A stretch of DNA of 64,000 bases from Kryptolebias marmoratus (lineage: Eukaryota > Chordata > Actinopteri > Cyprinodontiformes > Rivulidae), in the NCBI RefSeq assembly GCF_001649575.2, contig NC_051445.1:7120773-7184772 (forward strand). The letters are read 5' to 3'. The notes below the pieces were generated by a model. It saw only the letters and a program-made list of their open reading frames with translations, was not told the DNA's origin and did not search any database. Positions 49,037 to 61,615 of the stretch are shown one piece after another. The translations under genes were made by a program, and so were the position numbers. Position 1 is the first letter of the stretch, and each line of letters begins with the position of its first letter.

Positions 49037-49561
49037 NNNNNNNNNNNNNNNNNNNNNNNNNNNNNNNNNNNNNNNNNNNNNNNNNNNNNNNNNNNNNNNN
49101 NNNNNNNNNNNNNNNNNNNNNNNNNNNNNNNNNNNNNNNNNNNNNNNNNNNNNNNNNNNNNNNNNNNNNNNNNNNNNNNNNNNNNNNNNNNNNNNNNNNN
49201 NNNNNNNNNNNNNNNNNNNNNNNNNNNNNNNNNNNNNNNNNNNNNNNNNNNNNNNNNNNNNNNNNNNNNNNNNNNNNNNNNNNNNNNNNNNNNNNNNNNN
49301 NNNNNNNNNNNNNNNNNNNNNNNNNNNNNNNNNNNNNNNNNNNNNNNNNNNNNNNNNNNNNNNNNNNNNNNNNNNNNNNNNNNNNNNNNNNNNNNNNNNN
49401 NNNNNNNNNNNNNNNNNNNNNNNNNNNNNNNNNNNNNNNNNNNNNNNNNNNNNNNNNNNNNNNNNNNNNNNNNNNNNNNNNNNNNNNNNNNNNNNNNNNN
49501 NNNNNNNNNNNNNNNNNNNNNNNNNNNNNNNNNNNNNNNNNNNNNNNNNNNNNNNNNNNNN
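49037..49561. other. Assembly gap (525 N)
   Basis: A run of unknown bases. The left flank is a duplicated sequence, so the missing piece is probably more of the same repeat. Frames that cross it are meaningless. Confidence 0.99.
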
Positions 49562-49844
49562 ATTGCTGCCCCCTATATGTCAAGAGGACAAATAACACCT
49601 TTTCTGTTCAAATTGCCAACCCGCCACAGTGGCGTGTGTGTTGATCAAATTCACCCGCCACTTCAAATATTTACCCGCATTTGGCCGGTTGCGGGTGCTA
49701 ATTTCCACCCCTGCTCTGTGCATCCATAAACGTCAAACTTGACCACTGACTTTCGACTTTATGAGTGTTCCTCTTTTGGCACATTAGAGAAAATTTAAAT
49801 TTACCTTCAAACATATCACCAACAACACAGAAAAATATAAAAAG

Positions 49845-49850
49845 TTTATT
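49845..49850 (-). terminator. csf3r: Poly(A) signal of csf3r
   Basis: ATCAATAAACTT on minus lies about 190 nt downstream of the csf3r stop codon. It is the best AATAAA in reach. Confidence 0.5.
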
Positions 49851-50040
49851 GATTTTTTTTTTTTTAGAATTGTATATACAAAACACAGCAAAAACCAAGC
49901 ATGGCCATCAAAATCATTAAATGTGAAACTGATTTTTTTTTAATTCCAATTTGCATATTTGACTTGGATTATGTTTCTAAGCTCATTGTAAAATATTGAC
50001 ACCTTGCAAGCCAGTTACTGTCTTAATCAGCACATTAATT

Positions 50041-53000
50041 TTAGTCATTTTCAGTATCAGTCATGGCTAAAGCTCGAAGAAAGGGAAAGTCATCCCAAAC
50101 AATGGTTGGATCTTCCTCTGTTTCCAGAACACAATCATCACATGGCCCAAAAAAACACTGCTCCCTTGGTGTCCCATTAGATGCCACATTCTGATAGCAT
50201 TTTGGACTGAAGGATTCTTCTGTTTCCACAAGGGGCTGTGTTGATTCTGAGCGCAGATAGACATGAGGCTCATCAGGGAGTGGGCTGTTGCTCGGACTAG
50301 AGAACAACACAGTAGCATAAGGAACAGAATCGCTGTTTGAACCAGAGTATTCAGGGATGAATGGTGAACCACAAATGGACTCTCCAAGATCGCTGGTGTT
50401 CTCTGTGTTGTTTAACCAGTTTTCATCTTTTTCTTGGCTCAGCTTGGTGGTCAGGTCCAGGAAGCTGAGGTGGGACAAGTAAATTGGATTTGGCTCTTCC
50501 TTGTCCCAGGAATGATGAATAAACTTCAAAAGGAAAAAATAATCAAGTCATTCATGTTTTTAATTTGTAATTGTCAGCATTCAAACTCAGACCTAAAATA
50601 TGCACAAATGCAGGGCCATCTGTTTGGAGACTCCTTATCCAATTAGGATTACTGCATTTTTCCAAACAGGCAAAAAATGAGTGTAAGTGTCAACATTAAA
50701 ATATCTGGCAACCCAAAGAAATCAAAGTTCTTAGCCAACTTTTATGAACACCTTAAACCTTAATAAGTATGTTGGAACAAATGCTTGTTAAGATATACAA
50801 ATTTAAAAATTTTACAAATGACTTGAAATGAGAAAGTATTGGAACCCTTGCCTGGCCTTGCTTTGGTTCCTAACCTGCCTGATCCTTTGCCACGTCCCGG
50901 TCTTTATCCCCTTCTCTGTCTCTGTCCCAGTGTCAATAACAGATCACTAACACCCCAACATCTAAGTTTTAGATACATTTGGGGCAGCAAAACAAACTGT
51001 AAACATCTGTCACAGACTAACAACTTATCTATTTATTTATTTATGGCATTTACAAGAAGTTCTTTCTTGTTCCAATAAAAAAAAACAACAACATTTATTT
51101 ATTTGCTAAACTCTGTTAACTCAACGAGAAGGGCCAAAGTGCCAAATGTTAAACATTAATATGCCAGAAAGCTATTTTACAGTTTGTAAATCTGTATGAC
51201 TTTATTCCTTTGAAAACACTTTGCAAGTTACACATATTTTCTGATTACTGCAACTTCAGCTGTCTGTAGCAGATGTCAACTTTTCATACCTGAGTGGATT
51301 CTGATGTCCATACTTTAATGCTGCTGTTAGCTGGATCTGGAACAGCTGGCCAAATGTGCCCCTTGAGCCTTCAGATGGAGGAGCAGAAAAAGGTTTTTAC
51401 AATAAAAGACATCGCAGCGTCACAGCTTTATACAGCACAATAATGAAATTACCTTTTCTTTTTGGAGAAACAAGTTATGTAGGTGATAATTATCACTAGA
51501 GTTACTCCAAAGCCAAATGCAGCTAGAATCGTAGCAACAATTACAATGTCTGAGAAAGAGAAGGGGGAAAAAAAGAACAAAAAGAAATGTCATGTTAAAT
51601 GTTATTTGATAAATACATATTCTGGTCATTTCATATTTCTAAAGAGCCACTGCCAAATGAGTACCTACCAAAGGACTCGGTTTTAAAACTAATTGTTGAC
51701 CCATTCAGGCTCCCGCCAAATGTGCTGACGATCATAAAAGCTTCATACCAACATTCAGTGTTGACATTTTCCAGGATCACCTTCCTTTCTTCTGGATCTG
51801 CAATTGCAACTGGTAGAAAAATCCAACATCAGAGAACATCAAGGATAAGGACATACCATACTACCAAAAAGGCCTTCAACTTCAGGCCTTTAACTTACCT
51901 TTTACAGGTCCTTTGTCATACCAGTAGATGACTTTGTAGTCTTTGATTATTCCATTCCTTTTCTCTAAAGGTATTTCATCCCAGGTAAGCTCAGCTTGTG
52001 ACCTCCAGATCTTCTTAATTTGTATTTTAGGAACCATAGATGGAGCTTTTAAGAAAAAAAAAAAACATATTAGAGCTGATCTCTTCACTCCAGCTGGCTA
52101 GTAAAACAAACAACCAACAACGAAAAAAACAAAACAAAAACAGTTCTTTTCTTTCCACAAGAGGGTGTTATTTCCTTACATTTAATGTGTTGTTTGATGG
52201 ATTGCACAGTTTATGTAATCTAATTTATGCCAACGCTTTCCCACTACTTTAAAGTTGAGGCAGCGTGACTTTTGCTCTTCTGTTTGCTCTTTGTGTAATC
52301 CTCTTTGGGTCTACAGTGACTTACCCTTTTGTCTCAAGTAGGCATTAACAGTCTGAGGAGGACCGATCCCATCCTTAAACCTGGGATACACAGAGATCCT
52401 GTAGGGCTTGTAGGGCTCAAAGCTGCCTATTGATGAGAGTGAAGAGGTTAGATGATAACAATGTGTACAGGTAGTTTATGCACTGGGTAATTCTTGCCCA
52501 AGAGTTATTGTTTGACTTCTTGTGAGAGAGGATGAAGAATTGATAGAATTGCAAAATGAATGGATACAAATCATCCTGACGTACCTGTTAAGACAAGGCT
52601 AGATTGATTTTTGTCCAAATTTTCAAACTGGACATGAGACAAGTTAGCTGTTAATGAAGGCTTCCATTCCACCACATATCCACTGAGGCCTGAAGGAACC
52701 ACCGCTGACCATTGGATCAAAAGTGATCTGTTGTCACGAGGAACAGCTGCGACATCTAGTATCACCGATTGAGCTACAGACATTAAAGAAAGAAAAAAAA
52801 CACTCTCATGGAAAAACCTGGATGATTTTCCAAACCTCCTGTATTTTTTTAAGACCCCAGTTACCTTTAGGTTGGTAAATCCGAATTGCATTGAGGGAAG
52901 ATTTCCCTGCTCCATTCACAGCACGCAAATAGACCTGCTTTTCTCTTGCAGAAAGCTGGAAAGTACAGTAGTTCATGCTTGTCGAGCACACTTTCCCTCT

Positions 53001-55068
53001 TCCATTATTCTGTTTTCGTACTGAGACAACATACCACACATTTCGGCTGTTGGAGCTGAATTGTTTTGATGGCTAAAACAACAACAACAAAATAAATAAA
53101 TAAAACAACAACATTAAAACATATTCAACAGGAGACATCTTACACTTCACCAACACAAGTGAACAATTGCAAATAAAAATGCTTCAAATTGTAACAGGTT
53201 TCAATCAGTGGTTACCTTCCAGAACAACTCTATGTTGTTTTGTTTGGATATATAATCCCTTGAAACCTTTATCCATGTGTTGAGACGTCCGGTAGGAGCT
53301 GAAAGAAAAACTTTGTTTAAAAAAACACTGAGATTCTTCTTTAAGTCTTTAGAAAGCTAAACTTTTTGTTACAGGACACTTCTGTAGATTTGCTGTCGGG
53401 GAATGCAACAAAACTCAATACTTCAGCTCATTCTGTGCTTTAAAGCAAAGCAATGGAAGATGCAGAAGATGACATTTGCTTATGTTTAAAAGACCAGGAG
53501 AAAGGAAAGAAAGGGCCAAAGATTGAAAAGTGTTTGAGTGACCAATTGATTGATCTGAGTCTTACCAGTCTCCAAGGTGACTCCAGACTTGCTGCTGCTC
53601 CACTCACTCCAGGGGCTCTGCAGGTATCGGACTCTAACCTGGGCCAGGTACTCAGTCCCATGAAGGAGACGACACTGTTCCACTGCTCTGACTGGTCTGG
53701 CTCGGTTCAGATAGATCTAGCACAAATCATGCAAAGATAAATACAAGTTTAAACATTGCAGACTTCAGGTGGTTTCTAAAACTGTTTGGATACTTAAACT
53801 GACTGCATGATATCACCTCAACTTAATCATGAATTGATTCAAACTCACTGGTGGGTCATTCCACTGGTTGCTGGCAGCTGTCCTGAATCGGACTTCCAGG
53901 CTTACGTCAAAGTAACGTAACCAATCCTGGTGACTAGGCAACTTCCACCACAGCCTCAGACATCCAGACATTCTATCCACCATTTCAATCTTCTCAATCT
54001 CAGGCGGGTCAAACTTAGCTGACAAAAAAAGAAGTATAGCTTTAAAGCAAATTGGATTTTTCTAGAATTATTTTTGTTCAGAAAGTAGCTGTTAGGCCCA
54101 GAGTTAGTGTGTCACTGTGATTACTTTTATGTTTTAATCACAAGAAGAAGCTTTTACAAAAATAAGATGTGATTTTAGAAAAACTAAGGACGTCTTGTGA
54201 TGAAATACAGATTTTAAAAGGTTTATTTGTACATCTGGACAAAAAAAATAATTAATTTAGTGCAAAACAAATAGGATTTAAACTCACTTTTGAAGTTGTT
54301 CCATTTCACCTAATCCTGAATAAATAGTAATGTTGCAAAATTCATCATGTTTAGGCTTTAAATAACAAAAGTAATTGTAAAAAAGTTTTATTTTGAGTTT
54401 TACTTTTATTAAATAACAGGGCTTGTCCAAAGCTACTTTTTTTTTTTTTTTTTTTTTTTTTGAATTTTTCCCAAGTTCTCACCTGCACTAACTGGTTCTA
54501 AAATAATGGATTCTGAAGTTGCCTCTCCAAAGTCATTCTTAGCCGTCACATTTATTGTCATATCTAAAAACAGCCGAAAGTCAGTGCGAGGGATGGCATA
54601 ATGATGGACTCCTGGTGGGAGTTTATATATATAGCTCAAGTCTGTGCCCCTGAAATGAAAAAAAAAAAAAGAAAAACACAATTGCAATACCTCATGAAAA
54701 TATAATATTTTGCACCTAATGCATAAAATATTCTTCACACCTCACTGATTGCTTTTTTACAACTTTTTTTAGTGTTTTCATATTCACCTTATATTAGTGT
54801 GTAGGGTGTATGTTGTGAGGACGTGGGTGTCCTGCAGTCCTGGGTCCCATCTACACCTCAGGGTGTTTGGACTGGTGAAGTTTGTCTGACAGCTGAGGTT
54901 CTGTGGCGCTTCTGGTGGATCTAATCATCAAAACAAGTGATGGACAGACGTTTTACTGAAAGATACCGACAGACTGTATGTTGATCAGCTGAGTATTTCT
55001 GTTGTAGAATAACTGGCAAATTTTTAAAATGTCCTGCCATAAAGGGTGGGGGCTCATGTAATTACACA

Positions 55069-55108
<40 letters not shown>

Positions 55109-56090
55109 CTTTTGTCTTTCTCCTAGCAGAATATCTCATGAACCAGATGTTGAATTTCAATTAAACTCTTGGAAAGTAAAAATTGAATGAAACCTCTACA
55201 ACTGATTAAGTTTTTGGAGTCTACCTGATTCAAGATGGCCACCACAGTTAAGCAAACTTGGCAAACACAGAAATGGCTACAACTCACTCAGTTTTAAAGA
55301 TACTGAGCTAAAATTGGGTGTAGTGGTAACAGAGTCATCATCATCAACACATACCTTGAGGACTACATATTGTGCAATTTTTTTTGCTTTAAACTTTGGC
55401 ATTAAATGTCGGTATCATAAACAAGTAATACACATGTAAAACATGTAAAAGAACTTAAAATGTTTCTCACATCCAGCTCGAATCTCCATTCCTGCTACAA
55501 TTTGAGACGTGGCCTTGATCCAGCAGGTAAGGACTGCCTTGGTGTGATTGAAGCTGGATATAACAACTCTGGAAACCCTGTCGCTCTCATTGGCCACAGG
55601 GCTGCCGGGAACTAAGTGAGAGCCAAGGCGCCACTCAATCTGAACAGCTTGTCCAATGACCAGAGGGCAGTCCTTTCTAATGACACAGGTGGCAGAGACA
55701 GGTGATCCCAGAGGCACAACTGAGCTCCAAATGTGGATCTTTGCACACAGTTCTGTGTCATTGTCTAGAAAAAAACAACAAAAGTTTTTAGAAAACTTAT
55801 CAAATTATTAAAGGGATAGTCCAGTCATTTTTGAAGTAATGTTCTATCAAATAGCTCTTTTATCAGTTGTGACATCAGTCATAGAGCACGGAGGCTGGAG
55901 AAAAGGGCAAAAATCTTCATTCAGACAAGGGCCTGTTTTATTTCTTGATTTTCAGGCCTACAACTGTTTTAAATTTAGATTCTGTTGTTTAGATTTAGAT
56001 TTCTTTCTAAAAGCAGAACTTACCACTCCTTACACCATTCACAGATGTCACCAGCATGGCCATCACTGGTATCCATGTAAATATCATCAT
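50041..56090 (-). CDS. csf3r: Granulocyte colony-stimulating factor receptor (CSF3R)
   Basis: Fifteen coding exons join in frame into 836 codons, the human length: 56024-56090, 55471-55764, 54788-54920, 54483-54649, 53849-54018, 53566-53716, 53216-53298, 52865-53072, 52585-52773, 52325-52426, 51899-52045, 51669-51809, 51453-51549, 51290-51368 and 50041-50523. Order: hydrophobic signal peptide (about 1-20); Ig-like domain in one exon (23-120); cytokine-receptor module with C131, CRW (143-145) and WSEWS (313-317); fibronectin III repeats to about 617; one membrane helix (619-645); box 1 WPAVPDP (656-662); and a tail with Tyr 691, 735, 745, 765 and 786. AGYPPEAPQNLSC and YLRSESTQPLV match mammalian CSF3R. 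It is a JAK-coupled single-pass receptor for granulocyte development. The first of two adjacent ATGs was taken as the start. Confidence 0.96.
54437..54461. repeat. 25-nt poly(T) tract
   Basis: A pure T run (poly(A) on the transcribed strand) lies 21 nt inside the csf3r intron that follows the exon ending at 54,483. Length in the assembly may be unreliable. Confidence 0.9.
55068..55420 (+). repeat. (TG)n plus single unit of the CGCC-hairpin family in a csf3r intron
   Basis: A TG microsatellite (55,073-55,107) replaces the family's 'gtgtttgtgtgtttgtctgtt' lead. It is followed by one unit: gcagaatatctcatgaacca, 'aagtttttggagtctacctg', 'attcaagatggccaccacag', 'aaagatactgagctaaaatt' and 'aacacataccttgagg'. 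No terminal hairpin is seen, so the copy is 5'-incomplete. It sits between the exons at 54,920 and 55,471. Confidence 0.7.
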
Positions 56091-57907
56091 GATTAAACCT
56101 GTTGGGCAGACATAACAAAGGGCATTTCCTTAACTCCTTAAGTACAAACTGAACAGTTTGCAGTTTCCACATCTGAGAACTCTAGTGAGCAAGAATTTGT
56201 TGCAACAACAGTGGTGCTCAGACCGAACAAATCTGTACACTGACAAGCTAGCATTTTTGTCATCTTGTGTTTGAAATGAAAGAATATTAAGAACACATAA
56301 AGCCTGTAAATTAAACATATTTCAATTCTTTTCAGACAGAACAAATAGACAGTCAAGTAACATAATACATTTTTCTTTTACATACTTAAGTAGATAAAAC
56401 AAGATTTAGAGAGATAGGTTGTGCAACTTCAAAAAGAGGAACAAGTTTTGTTGTTTTGAAAAGCCTAAAATGGGAGCCGTTGGGTAAAACAGATGGAAAT
56501 AATCATCAAACATACTGAGCACCAGATGTGAAATAACTAAGTGTTTCTTAAATTCAAGAATACTTTTGTGCTTTACATTACAGACACAGGTGTCACACGA
56601 CTTGGAATTAATTTTAAGGACAATGTTTCTGAAATGCTTACCATATGGACATTCAAAATTCATGAAAAATCTCTTTCTGAGCTCACAAAGCATCAACAGC
56701 AACACCTGGACATGCCTTCACAGCGTGACTGTGTGTCTGTGCATAAGAAACAAAGAAAGCTGAAACAGTGTTGAATATTTTATTACGTGTTCAACAGAAA
56801 TCAACAAAAAAAAATCAATAAACTATTTAGAAGCATTTGAAAGTAGTTATTTACACTATGTGTCAGTTGAAAAAGGTAATTTGTAAAAGCAATGCATTAC
56901 AAAAACAGTGATGGTGACACACATTGTCCATCAGCAAACATTTTGATTTTGTGGCTATTTGACATTTTGCTGTAAAACAAGTGTTAACCACTGTTGGCAG
57001 ATAAATGTAGGTGTGAGCAAAACACTTCATTTTTTCCTTCTATTTATAATATTTCTAAGAAAAGTTGAAAAAACTCAACTAATGTCCAAATAACATAAAA
57101 CTGAAGCAAATTCAGCTTTGTCAGTAACTTTTTGTAGGTTTCTAAGAACCCGATGGGTTTAAAACCTCCTACGTGCAGTCTGGCTGTTTAGGATTACTTC
57201 ATCAGAGACACATGTTGTGAAGACATGCAGACAAACACAAAACACAAACCCCAGTCACAAACACCACAACATTGAGTAACTTCTTGTAGTCCTCCCTTGT
57301 CTGATTCTTGCAAAAAGGTGGTAATCTAAAACCACATTTTCTTCTTTCAGATGTATGTTGACAAAATGTGTGTTATCATCAAAAGACTCTTAAAATTCAC
57401 AGACTAATGACAATCTTTCCTTCAAAGGATTTGCTGTATAAAACCACATTCTGATGTTGGAGCAGATGTTTACATCTGGACCATCAATGTGCATCAGCTC
57501 CACAAGTTGAGGAAGTTTTACTTGTGATTTGTATAATTTGCAGCCATTGCTCAAGCTGTAAAATCTCCTCTCTTTGTTCAAAACAACTGAGAATTTGGTG
57601 TTTGTTATGCAATGTGACAGAAATGGAAATTCTCCCATTTTTCTTATCAGCAGTGTGCAAAAAGGCCTCCATTTTCTCTTGCTTTCCTTTTAAGAATTCA
57701 CGCTCACTGCTAATGGATAATTGCTTGTGGCTGCAAAGAAAGGCAGCTGAGAAAATGAGAGGAGGAGAGAAAAGAGACAAAGAAGGAGAAAGGATTCAAC
57801 TCGAAGTGTGTTGTGTCAACAAACAAATAAAAAGCATAAATTTAGTCTGTGTATTTTTTATGTGTTGGTATTAATGTTCCCAATATACAAAAGTAACAAT
57901 ATCTTTT

Positions 57908-57910
<3 letters not shown>

Positions 57911-57972
<62 letters not shown>
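57911..57972. repeat. (TA)n microsatellite
   Basis: About 31 TA repeats, followed by an interrupted tail to about 57,984. Confidence 0.97.
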
Positions 57973-57979
<7 letters not shown>

Positions 57980-59237
57980 TATAGTGTCTCCGTGAGTCAT
58001 GTCACATTGTGTAAGGAAATGTTTCACTCTGGTTTCTGTTCATTTCCTTTCCCGTTGCTTTCGGGGGTTACAAAACACCCACTTTCAGGATTTGGCAATA
58101 TCCTTCACTCTGAGAGCAATGACAAGCTCGCCTGTAGTTCCCTTTTTTTGGGACTTTTTTTCTCATACAACACATCGTGTTTGAAATGAGGAAAAAAAAA
58201 ACAACACATTTATATTTTTTAACATCTTAGCTCTTATCTGTCACAGTGCAGTTTGTCCAAGTTCAAACACAAGGACCTTTTGTGTCAGCACATTGAAAAC
58301 TCCCAGACTCTGAGAAGCACGAAGACAATTTGCTTCACATCCTCTTTTTAGATGATTAAAAAACATGAATAAAGGTTTTCCAAACCACAACATGGTACAC
58401 TTCTCTAACAGACACCCTGACCTAAAGAATGTCACGATGACGACCAAACTGTCAAAATAAATGCTCCATCTAAATTTAAAAGCTACAAAATTACTGCACT
58501 TTTTATATTCATAAGAAATTTTTTTTTCAAAAGACTGTTTTAGCATTTCTATTAAAATCCTAGATTTTATTTGAACTAAGCCAAAAAGTGAACGACAAAG
58601 GACAAAAAGAAAAATAAAATGGCACAGCTACAATATAAAGTGGCCAAAAATCAGATTCATTTGAAATTAAATTAGATAAATTTTCCATTCAGCTGTCCAA
58701 TGTGTACCTGAGTGACTTAAAAAAAGAAAAAAAGAGCTTTGAGAAGTTTTCATTTTCAATCTGGCACAAGTATCATAATAAAAGCAGGAGCAAATTGCTT
58801 GATGTGAAGATAAAGGAGAGCCATCAGAGAGGCTCGCCACTCACCACACAGCAGCTGCAGCCGACCGAGGAAGACAAGAGGCTCTCATCAGCCCTGATGG
58901 TACCAGATGAAACGGTGTGGCACAAAGCAGCTCAGACTGGAGGATGTAAATGTGTGCGTGTGCGTGTCAGTCGCACCACTAACATCCTTGTTTTGAATTT
59001 GTGAAACTTCACTCCTTTCCAGGAAGAAACACATGACAGATGGGGCTCTGTTATGGGAAGGAGAAGCTGGGTGGATAGATTACGAGCAAGCTTTTCGAGA
59101 ACGAAAACATTGGCTTGATTGAGTTAAAGTTTCAAACATGGAAGAATTTAAATTTTTTTGCAGGTGAGATTTGCATTTTACATTGCCTTGGTTAATGAAA
59201 TGATAAGAAATACGCTTTACAGTAACAAATCAGATCT

Positions 59238-59800
59238 TTTGAAGTGGGGTTCTGTGGAAAAGTTATGAACAATATCTTACCTGTGGCAGATAGGTTTTTG
59301 AGAGAATAAATGTGAAAAGCCCTAAAAGTTCACACCAATATTTTAAAACAAAATCTAAAATTAACAGGTAACCAGTGAAGAGACTTTAAAATTTTAAAGT
59401 TAAACTTAAAAGAGCTGTCAGTTTTTCAGATCGGGGGAAAATATTTGGTTCACACATACACTGTTTAACAAATCTTTACATTTCTGTCAGTTTTGCATTA
59501 TTTAGTTTTACATTAAATCCTATAGTTAGTTGCGTGCAGACAAAGCGTCAGCAGCAGCTGGCTGTAGCACTTCTGCTGCAGCTTGGATCACTCCAGGCAA
59601 GAATATCATAATATTTCTGCCAAAATAACCATGGAAGGTGGAACTGATAGCAGTGGAGACGTTTTGAAAATGGTGTTTGCATGAACTGCTATGAAACCTT
59701 TGCGTTTGGAGCTGTTTTAAGATGGCAGGAACCCACTCTGGTCTTGTGCCCCAGGTAAGATATTTTTTGTTCATATATTTTCCACAGAGCCTCACTTTAA
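59238..59800. mobile_element. MITE-like element with ~50-bp inverted termini
   Basis: The left end reads tttgaagtggggttctgtgg and runs on through a TTATGAAC-type centre to 'atatcttacctgtggc' (59,238-59,287). The right end (59,750-59,800) is its inverted copy, from 'ccccaggtaagatat' to 'ttccacagagcctcacttt'. The 460 bp between have no clear coding frame. A third copy of the terminal motif lies at 61,612-61,667, and a related head (aaagggatagtccagtca) at 55,811-55,850. No clear target duplication is seen. Confidence 0.6.
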
Positions 59801-61261
59801 GAGTTCTGAACCTCTAACTAACCCATAAATGTGACTAAGTGAGGGGCCCAGGCTTTCTGCCTGAGTGATGGAGGTTTTTTCACCTTCACTCAGTGGTGTT
59901 TCCATATGATGTTAATATGGCAGCTGTCAAATGTCCTACAACGAGCATCCAGGGAGCCCTCTTTTAACAAGAATGTGATCATTCTGTCACAGGCTGACCC
60001 TTTGGTGTTAAGAGTGACCTTTTCAGTAGCAGATCTGCTTTATCACCAAGGCTGCAGCCACCTCCCTCTCTGAGCCTGTCCACACCTTCGTCAGCACGAT
60101 TACAGAACAAGCTTTTAAACTGCATTGTAAGCTTTGTCTTAACTCTCCCAAGGGCACTTGAAACTGGTTGCCATATCCCATTTATTAGCTTAATAAATTG
60201 TGAAATGATTCTGTTGATGAGGCCTTATTTCAAATGGTGAGCAAAGGCTCGGGAGTAAGCGCAACCACTAAACTTTTAATCTAACAGCTGCATCTCTGCT
60301 CAGTGACTAAGCTGCCCTCAAAATCATCATGGAGGCCAGCGCTTAATCAAGAGGCCGCTGGAGGAGGAACTGAACACGCTGTGCAGCGGGTTTCTGAACA
60401 GGAATCAACGGGAGGAGAGAAAAGTAGGCACTAATTAAAAACACATTAACTGGTTATCATGAGTTGACACATTTTGCCTGATCTTATTTCCTAATCAGCA
60501 GTAATGAACAAAGTGTTCTCCATCCACTGGGTTTTACACGCAACGTTTCAGTGAGCAGTAAAATTAGCTGAGGGTCCCGGAGCTAAGCTGAACTGATGAA
60601 GCTTTGCTAGGTTTGATTACGGTTCTTGTACTGTACTTAACAGAACGCTGTTTCTCCTCTTCAGATTCTTACTCACATTAGAGATGTGGCTGTCCTCAAA
60701 TTAGATACTGCCGAAAATATAATTTCATATTCATCTCCCGCTGTACAAAGAATTATTGTGGGTAACTTTAACCACATCAGCTGCAGTCATGGCTTCTGCT
60801 AACCATGAAGGCTTACATTCAAATATAAAAAATCTTTTCACTTTCTTCTATTTACAAAATGTAACCCACTCAGTTCAGTACATTTCACATATTCCCACTT
60901 TAATGAATACATTATATGCATAAATATGCATGTTTTTATTTTCTTAAAGAAAAAAAAGGAATAGGAAATTATACAACTCAAGCCTCAAAATGTTCTAGTG
61001 GTTCATGCAAAAACTATTTCATAAACTTTTACATCACATGCGCTTACACAAGACACTTACTCTAGCAGCGTACACGTAAACTTTCTGTTTTGCAACCCAT
61101 ATTTCACACTGAACAATCTTACCCCAGACCAATACAGTCTTTGTTAAATTCCCACAGACTTTTATGTGAATAAATGATGGAAAATAGACACAGCGGGTTT
61201 TTAAAACATAAACTGCTTTAAAATGTTTATACTTTGAGCTGCAAAAACCTATGTTTTACTG

Positions 61262-61615
61262 ATAATTTAGCATAATAAAAAAATCTAATGTTTAATCGAA
61301 GAAATTGTACCATTTAAAAAAAAAAAGATAATTTTAAGTTTAATTTTGTTTGTATCTTTTATACCTCTTACTTTTACAACCTTTTGTTCTTTTGTCCCAA
61401 CTTTAAGATGTTTTTCCATCATCAAATTCAAAATGATCTTAGTTTTTTGGAATAATGGAACAATTTCTTAGTTTAAACATTTTATATGTTTATGTCAAAT
61501 TGCAAACAAAATATGGGTTTAAGAGATTTGCAAATTATTGGAATCTTTTTTTTTTTTTTTTTTTTTTTACATTTTACACAGCAGTCAAACTTTTTCAGAA
61601 TTGGGTTTGTACAAC
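61262..61615 (-). mobile_element. Partial copy of the ACAACCCC-type TIR element
   Basis: It has the family's inner segments 'tttcttagtttaaacatttt', 'atgggtttaagagatttgca' and 'tttacattttacacagca', and ends 'ctttttcagaattgggtttgta', one degenerate terminus. The other terminus is missing, so it is truncated. A poly(T) run (about 61,547-61,568) lies within it. Same family as the mrps15-intron element. Confidence 0.65.

Larger units (their letters stand above)
47431..49840. other. Intergenic region with an assembly gap
   Basis: AT-rich DNA between the mrps15 promoter and the csf3r 3' end. It contains a 20-base poly(T) run near 47,810-47,829, a duplicated segment at 48,795-49,036 and a gap of 525 N at 49,037-49,561. 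After the gap is a short GC-rich piece (49,562-49,716) ending ccacccctg, which looks like the end of an hAT-like element. No exon is supported. Confidence 0.55.

Noticed and set aside
48983..49729. Long open frames across 49,037-49,561
   Set aside because: They exist only because the run of N contains no stop codons.
55073..55107. Regular short repeats considered as a CRISPR-like array
   Set aside because: These are plain dinucleotide microsatellites in a vertebrate genome, and no spacer structure exists anywhere in the window.
58702..59004. 100-codon plus-strand frame
   Set aside because: No family resemblance and no supporting splice sites. The GC-rich middle could be regulatory but is not convincingly coding.
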